A stretch of DNA of 64,000 nucleotides from JAIVJZ01 sp036386515. Its GTDB lineage: Bacteria > Acidobacteriota > Blastocatellia > Pyrinomonadales > Pyrinomonadaceae. How positions within the stretch are numbered: the first letter of the stretch is position 1; every line of letters starts with the position of its first letter. Both the position numbers and the translations under genes were made by a program. The DNA is taken from the NCBI GenBank assembly GCA_036386515.1, contig DASVVO010000071.1:60394-124393 (forward strand). Direction: 5' to 3'. Shown piece by piece: positions 32,141 through 41,156 of this stretch. The notes under the pieces were generated by a model. It was not told where the DNA came from. It saw only the letters and a list, made by a program, of their open reading frames with translations, and made no database searches.

Positions 32141-33757
32141 ATGAGTGAACTGAAACTTCAACAGTGCAGGCTCGACGGCCGCTACGACATTCTCGAATGT
32201 CTGGGGCGCGGCAGCTATGCCGAAGTTTACCTGGCGCGCGATGCGGCGGCCGGGGGCGGCTCGCCGCAGATGGTCGTCATCAAAGCTCTCAATCTTTTCC
32301 TGCAAGGCTCGATCGACGAGGAACTCGAACACACGCTCATCGAAAATTTCCGCAACGAGGCCGTCGCGCTCGATCGCGTGCGCCACCCGAACATCATCAA
32401 CCGCCTCGGTCACGGCACGGCCATCGACATGGCCGGGCAAACGTTCCACTATCTCGTGCTCGAATACCTGCCCGGCGGCGACATGGCCGCCCTGTGCCGC
32501 AGCCAGCCGCTCGCCCTCGACCGCGCGCTCTACTATCTCGATCAAATTTGCGACGGCCTCGCGCACGCGCACGAGCACGAAGTGATTCACCGCGACATCA
32601 AGCCGCAGAATTTGCTGCTCACGGCCGACCGCGAGGTCGTCAAGATCGCCGACTTCGGCGTCGCCAAGATCGAGGCCGGAGAGGGCTTGATCACGCGCGT
32701 CGGAACTGACGTGTACGCCGCGCCGGAGCATCACCCGCTGATGCAGGCGGGCGTCTACGGCACGGGTTCGCTCACGAGTCCGGTGACGCAACTGACCCCG
32801 GCGGCCGACGTGTACTCGCTCGCCAAAACGGCCTACATGCTGCTGACCGGCGAAGCCCCGCGCCGCTTCTCGCAAAGACCGATCACGGATTTGCCGGCAC
32901 AGATGGCCGGTGCGCCGTGGGCGTCGTTCGTGCTGCGCGTGCTCAGACGCGGCACGGAGACGAACCCGGCGAAGCGTTACCAGAGCGTGCGCGAGTTCTG
33001 GAACGAACTGAGCGACGCGTTGATGCCGAAGACGCAACTGCTGGCGCAGCCGAACGGCGAAGAGACGCGCGCCCTCACGCAGGTGAAGGGTCATAGCCAA
33101 CGCCTCGCGCCGCTGCCGCCGGAACCGTCGCCCGCACAGTTTGAACGCCCCGACGAGCAGCCGCGACAGGTGGGCGGCGCGAAAGTGCGCCCGCGCATCG
33201 TCGTCCCCGTCGCACTGGCGCAACCGCCCGCGCCACAGGCGCACGGGCTGGAACCGGCCATCGCCGAAGCCTCGCCGCGCGAGCGGCAGTTGCAACGTTC
33301 CGCGCCGCAACCGCAGCAGAACCTGGAGCCGACGCCGAAAGAGCGCGTTTCGCTGATGCCGCGCAAGACCTGGTTTACGGAACACGCGCGCCCCTGGATC
33401 GTCGCGGTGCTGCTGCTGGCGGGATTCGCCCTGCTGCTGCTCGGCATCCAATATCAGGTGCGGAGTCGGCAAAGAAGCGCGGCCACCCGCGCGGCGACGA
33501 CGACCGGGGGCGCGCCCGCCGCGAATCCCGGCAGCCTGCAAGCCGGGCGTGAGATGTTGACCACGACTAATGTAAACTTGCGCACCGGCCCCGGCCGAAC
33601 TTATAACCGTATCGGCGAGGTGGAGGGCGGTTCGCGCGTGCGCGTCCTACAGGTGAACGGTAATTGGTGCGAGGTGGAAATAATGCAGAGGGGCTTTCCC
33701 AGAATTACCGAAGAGTCCGCCGACCGTGGCTGGCTCGACGGAACGCGGTTAAGATAG
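32141..33757 (+). CDS. Ser/Thr protein kinase with membrane helix and external SH3-like domain
   Basis: 538 residues. The kinase domain (about 8-295) has LGRGSYAEVYLARD, the Lys in VVIKALNLF, HRDIKPQNLLL, ADFGVAKIE and YAAPEHH, all intact. A Pro-rich juxtamembrane linker, one helix near 415-435 (WIVAVLLLAGFALLLLGI) and a C-terminal bacterial SH3 domain (VNLRTGPGRTYNRIGEVEGG) follow. SH3b modules often bind cell-wall peptides, so it may replace the PASTA repeats of PknB/PrkC as the muropeptide sensor; this is inference. The gap to the PP2C gene is 61 bp. Likely substrates are the FHA proteins and wall enzymes of the block. Confidence 0.93.
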   Translation: MSELKLQQCRLDGRYDILECLGRGSYAEVYLARDAAAGGGSPQMVVIKALNLFLQGSIDEELEHTLIENFRNEAVALDRVRHPNIINRLGHGTAIDMAGQTFHYLVLEYLPGGDMAALCRSQPLALDRALYYLDQICDGLAHAHEHEVIHRDIKPQNLLLTADREVVKIADFGVAKIEAGEGLITRVGTDVYAAPEHHPLMQAGVYGTGSLTSPVTQLTPAADVYSLAKTAYMLLTGEAPRRFSQRPITDLPAQMAGAPWASFVLRVLRRGTETNPAKRYQSVREFWNELSDALMPKTQLLAQPNGEETRALTQVKGHSQRLAPLPPEPSPAQFERPDEQPRQVGGAKVRPRIVVPVALAQPPAPQAHGLEPAIAEASPRERQLQRSAPQPQQNLEPTPKERVSLMPRKTWFTEHARPWIVAVLLLAGFALLLLGIQYQVRSRQRSAATRAATTTGGAPAANPGSLQAGREMLTTTNVNLRTGPGRTYNRIGEVEGGSRVRVLQVNGNWCEVEIMQRGFPRITEESADRGWLDGTRLR

Positions 33758-33806
33758 GTTTATTCAAATTCAGCTTGTGCGGTGAATGATCGAGAGGGGT
33801 TGAAAC

Positions 33807-34664
33807 GTGAGCATACTGGAATCCATTCGCAAGTGGATCGATGGCGACGGCGAGGAAGACCCGCTCGCTTCTGTTGACGAGCAGGCGAAACCGCGCCGCG
33901 TCTGGGAAGAGTTTCTGGTGAAGGTCGCGCGCGAGATCGAGATCGTGATGCAGCGCGAGATGTTCACGCCGCCCGGCGGGCAAACTTACATCCCGCCCGA
34001 GTACATCGTCTATTTGAGCGGCGAGGACGACAAGGACTGGCAGGGCGAGAAGCGGCGCGGGCTGGAACAGGGGCTTTTCTACGTGCTCTCGGAACGCGCC
34101 CGCGAGTTGAGCGGCTCGACGCAGCTCGCCACGAAATCTTTCGCCGTCGAACTGCGCGTGGACGGCACTCTGGAGAAAGGGCAGTTTCGCGTGCAACCCG
34201 TGTGGGACGCGACCGAGAGCGGCCACACGATGGTGACGGCGCGCCCCGCCGCCGCACCTGAGATCGGCGCGGCGACGACGCCCGACGTGAACGAGGTTCT
34301 GGAAACCGAATCGCCGGAGAGCGAGGTGACGCGCGTCAGCCCGCGGATCGTCGAATTGTACGCGGTCGAATTGTGGCGGGGCGGCGTCAGACAGACGGTC
34401 GTGCCCATCACGAAGCCGGAGATTACCATCGGGCGCGGCTCGAAGACCACGGCGGTCGATTTGCCGATCAAGGGCGACCCGGAAGTGAGCCGCGTCCATG
34501 CGACGCTCTCGCGCGACCCCGAAGGCAAATACTGGCTGACGGCCAAAGGCCGCAACTCGACGCTCGTCTCCGGCATTGAAGCGCCGCGCGACGAAAGCGT
34601 GCCCGTCGTGCCCGACGACAAGATCGAGATTTGCAGCTACACCCTGCGCATCCAGCCGCGCTGA
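33807..34664 (+). CDS. FHA-domain protein with FhaA-like N-terminal domain
   Basis: 285 residues. The N-terminal region (about 30-140) resembles FhaA-type DUF3662 (PPEYIVYLSGEDDKDW, KGQFRVQPVWD). The C-terminal FHA domain (about 190-285) shows ITIGRGSKTTAVDLPIKGD and VSRVHATLSRD, retaining the phosphothreonine-binding Arg, Ser and His. The NG turn is replaced by RNSTLVSG. The gap to the kinase gene is 49 bp, consistent with one transcript. A second FHA adaptor in the same block suggests two readers of the kinase, one at each end. Confidence 0.87.
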   Translation: MSILESIRKWIDGDGEEDPLASVDEQAKPRRVWEEFLVKVAREIEIVMQREMFTPPGGQTYIPPEYIVYLSGEDDKDWQGEKRRGLEQGLFYVLSERARELSGSTQLATKSFAVELRVDGTLEKGQFRVQPVWDATESGHTMVTARPAAAPEIGAATTPDVNEVLETESPESEVTRVSPRIVELYAVELWRGGVRQTVVPITKPEITIGRGSKTTAVDLPIKGDPEVSRVHATLSRDPEGKYWLTAKGRNSTLVSGIEAPRDESVPVVPDDKIEICSYTLRIQPR

Positions 34665-34706
34665 GAAGTTATTTGAGCTGAATTGATCTGAGGAGACCGA
34701 CTGACG

Positions 34707-35003
34707 ATGACCTACATCGTGACCGAGGCCTGCGTTGATTGCAAATACACTGACTGCGCGGCCGTCTGCCCCGTCGAAGCGTTCCACGAACTGCCGGATC
34801 GTTTGTACATCAACCCCGAAACTTGTATCGACTGCGACGCCTGCGTGCCGGAGTGCCCGGTCGAGGCGATCTTCGCGGATGCGTCGTTGCCCGCCGAGTA
34901 TCAGGAGTGGCTTGAGTTGAACGCGGAGGCTGACCAGCATCCTATCATCAGCTTGAAGAAAGAGGCACTGCTCGGCCCCGCCTGCACGCCCGCGGCTCAA
35001 TAA
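34707..35003 (+). CDS. fdxA: Seven-iron ferredoxin (3Fe-4S/4Fe-4S, FdxA type)
   Basis: 98-residue soluble electron carrier. The first cluster motif is CVDCKYTDCAAVCP and the second CIDCDACVPECP, the arrangement of FdxA, in which one site carries a 3Fe-4S cluster. The C-terminal WLELNAEADQHPIIS tail is usual for the family. An AGGAG-like GAGGAG lies 8-13 nt upstream of ATG 34707. It is the last gene of the signalling and wall block and ends at a perfect 14-bp hairpin. Why it travels with this block is not clear. Confidence 0.93.
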   Translation: MTYIVTEACVDCKYTDCAAVCPVEAFHELPDRLYINPETCIDCDACVPECPVEAIFADASLPAEYQEWLELNAEADQHPIISLKKEALLGPACTPAAQ

Positions 35004-35023
35004 CACACGACCACGACAGACCA

Positions 35024-35055
35024 CGAGGGGCAGCGGACATCTCCGCTGCCCCTCG
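35024..35055. terminator. Bidirectional terminator hairpin
   Basis: CGAGGGGCAGCGGA (35024-35037) and TCCGCTGCCCCTCG (35042-35055) form a perfect 14-bp stem with a CATC loop, between the convergent ferredoxin and HD-GYP genes. There is no long T-tract on either side. The position supports termination for both transcripts. Confidence 0.7.
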
Positions 35056-35082
35056 ATGTATTCCCTGGCGTGAAGCGAGCGT

Positions 35083-36360
35083 CTAGACGCTCCCGGCGGC
35101 GCGCGACGCGCCTGACTCCAGTTCAGCAATGAGTTGGATGAGGAGCGGGCGGCTCTCTTCGGGTTCGAGATAGCCGCGGCCTAGCAGTTTCATCATCAGC
35201 CGCTCTTTCGTCTCGCCGTTCACTTCCTTCAACATCGCGCGGCAGAGCGCGGCCAGCACTTCCGGCGCGAACTGCTTGCCCGCGTTCTTCCGAAAGTCCT
35301 CGATCACCTCCGTGAAAACTTTGCGCCGCTTGTAGGTGCGGTCGGTCGTCATCGCGTCGAACGAGTCCGCCACGGCGACGATCTTCGCGCCGGGCGGTAT
35401 CTGGTCGCCGGTCAAACCTTCCGGGTAACCGCGCCCGTCGATGCGCTCGTGGTGATATTTCGCCATCAGCGGGATGTCGGCGTAGGGATGTTTGATGGGC
35501 GAGAGTATTTCGTAACCGGCGGCGGGGTGGCGGTTGAGTTCGGACGACTGTTTGGCGTCGATTTTGTAGGGCGCGTTGATGATGTCGCGTTCGACGACGA
35601 GCTTGCCGATGTCGTGCAGGTAGCCCGCGACGGCGATGCCCTCGACCTGTTCCTCGCTCCAACCCATCTCGCGCGCGATGATCTCGCTGTACTTGCCGAC
35701 GCGCTCCGAATGTCCCTGCGTGTATTTGTCCTTGCAATCGATGGCGGCGGCGAAGGCGCGCACGGTGTCGCGGTAGATGGTGCGCAGGTTATCGTAGAGG
35801 CCGCGCGACTCCTCCGCCCGCTGCTCCACCTCGCGCAGCAGCCGGTGGTTAAAAATCCCCACGCCGATGTGGCGCGCCATCGTGCGCACCACTTCCCTCT
35901 CATACGCCGTGAACTGCTCATCCGTCGCTTTGTCGCCGAGCAGGATCAAACCGACGAACTTCTTATGCACGACGAGCGGCACGGCGAGATGAAGACGGAA
36001 TTCGCCGAACATCTCGATGAGAGGCTCGCCGAATTGGAGTCGCAGGAGTTCGCGGCTGTCCGTCTCGGACAACGACAGCGGGCGCGGGTGCGGGGTGGAC
36101 AACATCTCCGCGCTCGCTGCCGCGAACGGCAGCACCGCGGGCGGCTCCTCCTCGCCCAAGCCCCACGCGGCGACGAAGCGCAGCGCGTCCTCGCCCGGCA
36201 GGTACTCGGCCACCGCGCCCCGGCGGACGCCGAGCGCGCCAAGCACGACGTGGAGCGTGGTGCGCACCATCTCCTCGAAGTCGCGCGTGTCGGCGAGTTC
36301 TTCGCCGAGGTCGGCGAGCGCGGAGAAGGCGTGGATCAGTTTGGTCGTTTGCTCAGACAT
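35083..36360 (-). CDS. GAF/HD-GYP cyclic-di-GMP phosphodiesterase
   Basis: 425 residues. A GAF domain (about 15-185) precedes an HD-GYP hydrolase (about 200-390). Catalytic landmarks are complete: HSERVGKYSE, YLHDIGKLVV, HHERIDGRGYPEGL (the GYP loop) and VADSFDAMTTDRTYK. HD-GYP enzymes linearise c-di-GMP to pGpG or GMP. It is the last gene of a four-gene operon that begins with a GGDEF cyclase; 4 nt separate it from the STAS gene. Signal perceived by the GAF domain is unknown. Confidence 0.92.
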   Translation of the reverse strand: MSEQTTKLIHAFSALADLGEELADTRDFEEMVRTTLHVVLGALGVRRGAVAEYLPGEDALRFVAAWGLGEEEPPAVLPFAAASAEMLSTPHPRPLSLSETDSRELLRLQFGEPLIEMFGEFRLHLAVPLVVHKKFVGLILLGDKATDEQFTAYEREVVRTMARHIGVGIFNHRLLREVEQRAEESRGLYDNLRTIYRDTVRAFAAAIDCKDKYTQGHSERVGKYSEIIAREMGWSEEQVEGIAVAGYLHDIGKLVVERDIINAPYKIDAKQSSELNRHPAAGYEILSPIKHPYADIPLMAKYHHERIDGRGYPEGLTGDQIPPGAKIVAVADSFDAMTTDRTYKRRKVFTEVIEDFRKNAGKQFAPEVLAALCRAMLKEVNGETKERLMMKLLGRGYLEPEESRPLLIQLIAELESGASRAAGSV

Positions 36361-36364
36361 CAGC

Positions 36365-36769
36365 TCAAGTATGTTTGCCGACCGCGAGAGGGCGGTGTTC
36401 GGGCAGGTTCACGTCCGACAGCAGGCGCAGCGCGGCTTGCTCGTCGGCGGCCAGCGAGGCGTGCAGCGTCAGGCCGAGTATCTCGAAGAGTTGCGCCGCC
36501 TGCGCGTTGACGTTCGAGAAGACGAGCGGCGCGCGCGCGCGCTCGGCCGCGTCGATCACGCCGAGCATGATCGAGACGCCGATGCTGTTGACGAGTCCGG
36601 TATTTTTGAAGTCAACGACGAGCGCGCGGCAGCCCACGGCGAGCGCGGCGCGGCATTCGCGCTCGATGCGTTCGCCGCTCAACTTGTTGAGATAGTCGCT
36701 GGCGTAAATGACGGCAATGTCGCCGCTGCGCTCGGAGCGCACCGGCGAGCGGTCGTGCGAGTCAACCAT
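36365..36769 (-). CDS. STAS-domain anti-sigma factor antagonist
   Basis: 134 residues with a single STAS fold. VVDFKNTGLVNSIGVSIML near residues 51-69 aligns with the phosphorylation loop of SpoIIAA/RsbV; Ser62 falls on the phosphorylated serine, with Asn in place of the preceding Asp. It should therefore be a substrate for an RsbW-type kinase, and such a kinase domain is encoded 16 nt upstream as part of the fusion protein at 36785. No sigma factor or PP2C-type RsbU phosphatase is in the operon, so its downstream partner is open. Confidence 0.9.
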   Translation of the reverse strand: MVDSHDRSPVRSERSGDIAVIYASDYLNKLSGERIERECRAALAVGCRALVVDFKNTGLVNSIGVSIMLGVIDAAERARAPLVFSNVNAQAAQLFEILGLTLHASLAADEQAALRLLSDVNLPEHRPLAVGKHT

Positions 36770-36784
36770 TTTGTTACGACCCTT

Positions 36785-39058
36785 CTAGCGGTGTAGGTAC
36801 TTCGTCATGCGGAGGCGTGTTCCGTCGTCAACCCGCTCGAACTCGACTTCGTCCATCAGAGTGCGAATCAGTTTGAGACCCCATCCGCGGCGGCCGTTAT
36901 TCTCTTCTCGTGCGTCGTTGCCGTTGGCGCCGGCGTTCGTGGGGGAGGGCACGATGAGACCCCTGCTTGATACCGTGACGACTAATTTATCACTTTCGAG
37001 ACGAAAACGTTGATAAATTTTTCGGTCGGGGCTGAGACTGTGCTCGGCGGCGTTGATGCACGCCTCGATCAGGGCGGTTTTGATCTGGTTGATGGCCTCG
37101 GCCGGGAAGTCCAGACGGCGCGCGATCTGCTCGACGGTGTGCGCGGCGATCAGTTCCGTGTCGCTGCCCATCGGGATCACCATCTCGAATTCGTCCGGCG
37201 CATCCGCGCCCGCCACCGCGCCCGCGCCGCCCGCCGCTTCGGGACTGAGGCGCGCGGTCAGGAGTTCGAGTTGTTGGCGGCTCGAACTGAACGCGCCCCT
37301 TTCGTTCAACAGTTCGGAAGCCTCCGCCGAAAACCCTTCCGGGGCGGCCAACCACAGCTTGAAACGTTTGAAGCCGCAGGACGCGCCGACCTGCGCCAGC
37401 CGGTCGCACCAAACTTCGGTCACGGCGCGACCCGCTTCGAGTTTGGAATCGATCTCGGCGGTGAGCCAGACGACCTCGTTCGCGTCGGTGTAGGGCATGG
37501 CGTCGAAGCCATGCGCGACGGCGCAGCGTTCCTCGTCGCAGACGAGCAGCATCGCCGGGTGGAACGCGGCGCAACTCGACGCGTGGACGATTTGCGGCAG
37601 GCGAATCAAATCGGTCTCGGCGTCAAGCCCGAGTTCGATCTCTTCGGTCTCGATGCCGCGATAGATGCGGCTGAAGCGGTCGTAATGCAACAGGCTGGCG
37701 GCGACGCGTTGCGCGTCGAAGCGCGCGAGCAGTTCGCGCAGGTTGAGCGCGGCGGCGCGACGGTAATGCCGCGCCATGGTCTGCGGCGCGCGTTTCAACG
37801 TCTCGACGAGCGTGTCGGCCACGACGAGCGCGCGCGGTTCGGCGGCGACTTGCAGGCGGTAGCTCGCGCGCAGGTAATCGCGCCAGAGGTTCTCCGTGCC
37901 GATCTCCATGAAGGTGGCGTTGAAACTGGCGAGTTCGCGCACGTGCAGGGCGAACATCAGAGGATATAGTTCGTCCGGCTCAAGTTCCAGACGCCTGCGC
38001 CAGGCCTCCACGGGCGATTTGCCTCCGGCGTTCGTCGCCGCGTCGTGCAGCAATCGAATCAGCGCGCGGCGCGTCGTGTGCGAGGGCGTGACCTCTTCGA
38101 GGATGGAGTTGAAGCGGCGATTGATGCGCCCGCCCAAAATCTCGTCCACGTAGATTTTCTGACATTCGAGAAAACTCGTGAGCGAGACGTTGTCGCGGTG
38201 CGCCGAGTACATGAAGGAGGCGATATAGAAGGGGCTGCCGCCGAACAGTTGCACGATGAGATCGCGCGTCTCGTCGTTGATGGAGACGCGTTCGGTGAAG
38301 GCCAGACGCTCGACGAGCGTGCGCGCGTCGGCCTCCTTCAAGCCTTCGAGGTGGATCGTGCCGAAGCCGTCGAAGCGGTGCGGCGCGTTTCCGCCGCTCA
38401 ACTCGTCGAGCAGCCCGCGGCGCAGCCCGCACAGCACGAACGGCACCTCGCCGTGCATGGACACCTGCGCGATCTCGTTGCCGAGTTCAATTTCGCCCCC
38501 CAATTTTTCGACGTTCTGAATCTCGTCCAACAGCACGACCGAGCGCGCCCCGCGCGCGGCCGCGAGCGCGGGCGCGCCGAAGCACAGGCGCACGAGCGCG
38601 AGTTCGTCGCCGCCCTCGCGCGTGCGCTCGTAAGTCATCACCAGACGCTCAATCCATTCGTAGTCTGACGGGTCTGCGAGGTCGATCAAATCGCGCAGGG
38701 CGGGCGGCGCGTTGACGAAGGAGGCGTCGGCGCGCCGGTGCGCGACGAGTTGCGTCAGGAACGTGTGGAGGAAACGGCGCGCGGCGGCGACGACCGTCTG
38801 CTCGTGGCGCGTGAAGGCGAAATAGACGGGCGAGGCCGCGCCGCGCTGCTGAAAGAGTTTGTCGTAGGCTTGCCGCAACAGTTCCGAGGCTCCGGCGGCG
38901 GGCGCGGCGTGAACGAGCAGCCCGCTGCGGGGCGACGTGGCCGGGGCGAGCGCGGTGATCTCGCGTAAATGCTCGCTGCGCCCGATGAAATTTTCCGGGG
39001 CGATGCGGCCGAGTATGCGTTTGGCCGGGGCGGCCTTGAAGAGGTTATCAGTTGACAT
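36785..39058 (-). CDS. Fusion of a degenerate AAA/STAND-like ATPase to an RsbW-type serine kinase domain
   Basis: 757 residues. The N-terminal part resembles AAA_16-type ATPases: NFIGRSEHLREI, then the P-loop position HAAPAAGASELL, in which GxGKS has become AAGAS, so the Lys is lost, and Walker B in SVVLLDEIQ near residue 180. A helical middle follows. The C-terminal 130 residues are HATPase_c_2/RsbW-like: ALIEACINAAEHSLSPD (N-box) and RRGWGLKLIRTLMDEVEF (G-box), intact. The likely role is a sensor-controlled kinase of the STAS protein. ATG 39058 overlaps the end of the GGDEF gene by 11 nt; a longer frame upstream is overlap only. Confidence 0.85.
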   Translation of the reverse strand: MSTDNLFKAAPAKRILGRIAPENFIGRSEHLREITALAPATSPRSGLLVHAAPAAGASELLRQAYDKLFQQRGAASPVYFAFTRHEQTVVAAARRFLHTFLTQLVAHRRADASFVNAPPALRDLIDLADPSDYEWIERLVMTYERTREGGDELALVRLCFGAPALAAARGARSVVLLDEIQNVEKLGGEIELGNEIAQVSMHGEVPFVLCGLRRGLLDELSGGNAPHRFDGFGTIHLEGLKEADARTLVERLAFTERVSINDETRDLIVQLFGGSPFYIASFMYSAHRDNVSLTSFLECQKIYVDEILGGRINRRFNSILEEVTPSHTTRRALIRLLHDAATNAGGKSPVEAWRRRLELEPDELYPLMFALHVRELASFNATFMEIGTENLWRDYLRASYRLQVAAEPRALVVADTLVETLKRAPQTMARHYRRAAALNLRELLARFDAQRVAASLLHYDRFSRIYRGIETEEIELGLDAETDLIRLPQIVHASSCAAFHPAMLLVCDEERCAVAHGFDAMPYTDANEVVWLTAEIDSKLEAGRAVTEVWCDRLAQVGASCGFKRFKLWLAAPEGFSAEASELLNERGAFSSSRQQLELLTARLSPEAAGGAGAVAGADAPDEFEMVIPMGSDTELIAAHTVEQIARRLDFPAEAINQIKTALIEACINAAEHSLSPDRKIYQRFRLESDKLVVTVSSRGLIVPSPTNAGANGNDAREENNGRRGWGLKLIRTLMDEVEFERVDDGTRLRMTKYLHR

Positions 39059-41156
39059 CGCGGGGAGGTATGGCGGAGGCGTCTTTGACGGGCGGGACGT
39101 AGGAGACGACGCAGTTTTTGCCACGACTCTTGGCGACGTAGAGCGCGTGGTCGGCTGCGCCGATGATGCTGGAAGGGGTTTCGAGTTTCGGCCCGAAAGC
39201 CGAGATGCCGATGCTGACGGTGACAGCCCCGCCCGGCTGGCTCTCGCGATGCGGGTAGGAAGATTTCTCGACGCGGCTGCGGATGCGTTCGGCGATGACG
39301 AGGGCTTCCGTGCCGCTCGTCTGCGGCAGCAGGATGCTGAACTCTTCGCCGCCGTAGCGCGAGGCCACGTCGGCCGAGCGCAGCGCGGACTTCAAACACT
39401 GAGCCGTGATCTCCAGGGCGAGGTCGCCCGCCTGATGGCCGTGGCGGTCGTTATACTCCTTGAAATTATCGATGTCGATCATCAAAAAGCTCATCGGGAA
39501 GCGATGGCGTTTGGAACGCTCGAACTCCTCCCCCAGACGCTCTTCGAGATAGCGGCGATTGAGCAGACCCGTCAACGGGTCGGTGATGGAGAGCAACTGA
39601 AACTGCGTCGCCTTCTGATGCCAGCCGGCGCGGTCGAGCGCGAGCGCCATCTGCGGAACCATGGTCTCCAACAGGTGCAGGTCGAGTTCGTTGTAAGGCT
39701 CGCCGCCGGCCTTGTCCGTCATGTTGATGACGCCGACTTTGCGGCCGCCCGTGATGATCGGGTAGCTGATGAAAGAATCGGTCTTGTACTTGCGCTCCGC
39801 CGGGGCGCGGTGCATCTCGGTGGCCGTGAGGTCGCGCACCACGCGCGGGCGTCCGTCGAGCAACACCGCGCCCGACACGCTCTCGCTCAGGCGCACGCGC
39901 TCGTCCTGCGTCACTTCGGCGCGAGGCCCGACCGCCGCCTTCACTTCGAGTTCATTCGACGCCTCATCGAACAGCAGCAGCGAGCCGCGTTCCGAGCGCA
40001 GCAGTTCGGTCGAATGGCGCAGGATGGCCGCGTAGGCTTCCGCCGGTTCGACCTCGTTGATTTGCTGCGTGAAGGCTTGCAGGTGATAAGAGGCGCGCAG
40101 GCTGCGCTCCAACTCTTCGCGCAGGCGCAACACTTCGAGCGGCATCGCCAACTCCAGACAAAATTCGCCGATGCCGCGCCGCTTCTCTTCCGATAACTTG
40201 CCGTCGCCGACGAGCAACGCGCCCTTCAACTCTTCGCCGACGACGAGCGGGAACAGTTCCGCATCCTCGCCCTGAAAAACGAACAACTGCCCCGCCCCGA
40301 CCTCGCCGCCCTCGACGCTTCCCGCCAGTTTCAGCGGCGCGCCCGGTTTCCCCTGGCCGGATAAATCCGGCAGCTTGTTTTTGAACTTACCCATCGCGCA
40401 CGCGGGCGCGAACCCGTCGTCCGTCCGCAGCATGATCGCGACGGACTTGAGTTTGAAGCGCTCGCGAAACTTTTCGAGCGCGGTCTGGCAGGCGGCTTGC
40501 AGTTTTATGCCCGGCGGAAAATAAAAGTCGCTCACGCTGCGTTCAAACGCACGCCCCGGCTCGTCGCCCGGCTTCGCGGGCGGCAACCCGCGTTCCTTCT
40601 CGGATGCTTCGCCTTTCGCCGCCGTCGCGCTCCGCCCGCTCGTTTTAACGATGGCTTCGGCCAGTTGCGCGGCCAGTTCGTCGAGGTTGTGACGCGAGGC
40701 GAAGATGACGTTGCGGAAGAGTTCGGTTGACAGCAACTCGCGGAGGTCGCCCTTGCGGAAGCGTTCGGCGAGTTCGCGATAGTCCGCGCTCGACAAAAAA
40801 GCGCGCCCGCCGATGACGGCGAGCGGGCGCGTGGCATCCAGCCCGACGGGCATCGCGAAACAATGAAGTCCGGCGTGGCAGCGATAGTGCGTCGCCTCGC
40901 CCGCCTCGTGCGCGCGTTGGAAGGCGACGCCGCAATAGGGGTCGCAGAGGTGCGCGTGCATCGCGGAGCTTTGAAAGGCGTGGCAGATGGAGTTGTTGTT
41001 GGAGATGGCGAGTTGCGGGGGTTGACGACCCTCGACCAACAGGATCGCGAGATCGGTTTCAGCCGCGACGGACGCCTGCACACGCTCCCATTCGGGGAGC
41101 GTCGGCAGTTCCTCATTCTGGAATTTCGCGCGCTCTGCGGCGGCTATTTTTTCCAT
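39048..41156 (-). CDS. Diguanylate cyclase with PocR-like and GAF sensor domains
   Basis: 702 residues. The N-terminal region (about 25-165) has a Cys/His-rich PocR-type ligand domain (HAHLCDPYCGVAFQRAH, RCHAGLHCFAMPV), in which a Cys-ligated metal is possible. Two GAF-like regions follow (about 215-330 and 365-525). The C-terminal GGDEF domain has the active loop SRYGGEEFSILLP and an RSAD inhibitory-site motif exactly five residues before GGEEF, so product inhibition is expected. It is the first gene of an operon with the ATPase-kinase fusion, STAS and HD-GYP genes. Upstream lies a 271-bp gap with the opp terminator. Confidence 0.92.
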   Translation of the reverse strand: MEKIAAAERAKFQNEELPTLPEWERVQASVAAETDLAILLVEGRQPPQLAISNNNSICHAFQSSAMHAHLCDPYCGVAFQRAHEAGEATHYRCHAGLHCFAMPVGLDATRPLAVIGGRAFLSSADYRELAERFRKGDLRELLSTELFRNVIFASRHNLDELAAQLAEAIVKTSGRSATAAKGEASEKERGLPPAKPGDEPGRAFERSVSDFYFPPGIKLQAACQTALEKFRERFKLKSVAIMLRTDDGFAPACAMGKFKNKLPDLSGQGKPGAPLKLAGSVEGGEVGAGQLFVFQGEDAELFPLVVGEELKGALLVGDGKLSEEKRRGIGEFCLELAMPLEVLRLREELERSLRASYHLQAFTQQINEVEPAEAYAAILRHSTELLRSERGSLLLFDEASNELEVKAAVGPRAEVTQDERVRLSESVSGAVLLDGRPRVVRDLTATEMHRAPAERKYKTDSFISYPIITGGRKVGVINMTDKAGGEPYNELDLHLLETMVPQMALALDRAGWHQKATQFQLLSITDPLTGLLNRRYLEERLGEEFERSKRHRFPMSFLMIDIDNFKEYNDRHGHQAGDLALEITAQCLKSALRSADVASRYGGEEFSILLPQTSGTEALVIAERIRSRVEKSSYPHRESQPGGAVTVSIGISAFGPKLETPSSIIGAADHALYVAKSRGKNCVVSYVPPVKDASAIPPRDVN

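Noticed and set aside
35024..35055. Assigning the ferredoxin/HD-GYP hairpin to the heptad family
   Set aside because: Its arms have no 7-nt periodicity; it is an ordinary perfect hairpin between convergent genes, like the one at 52282.
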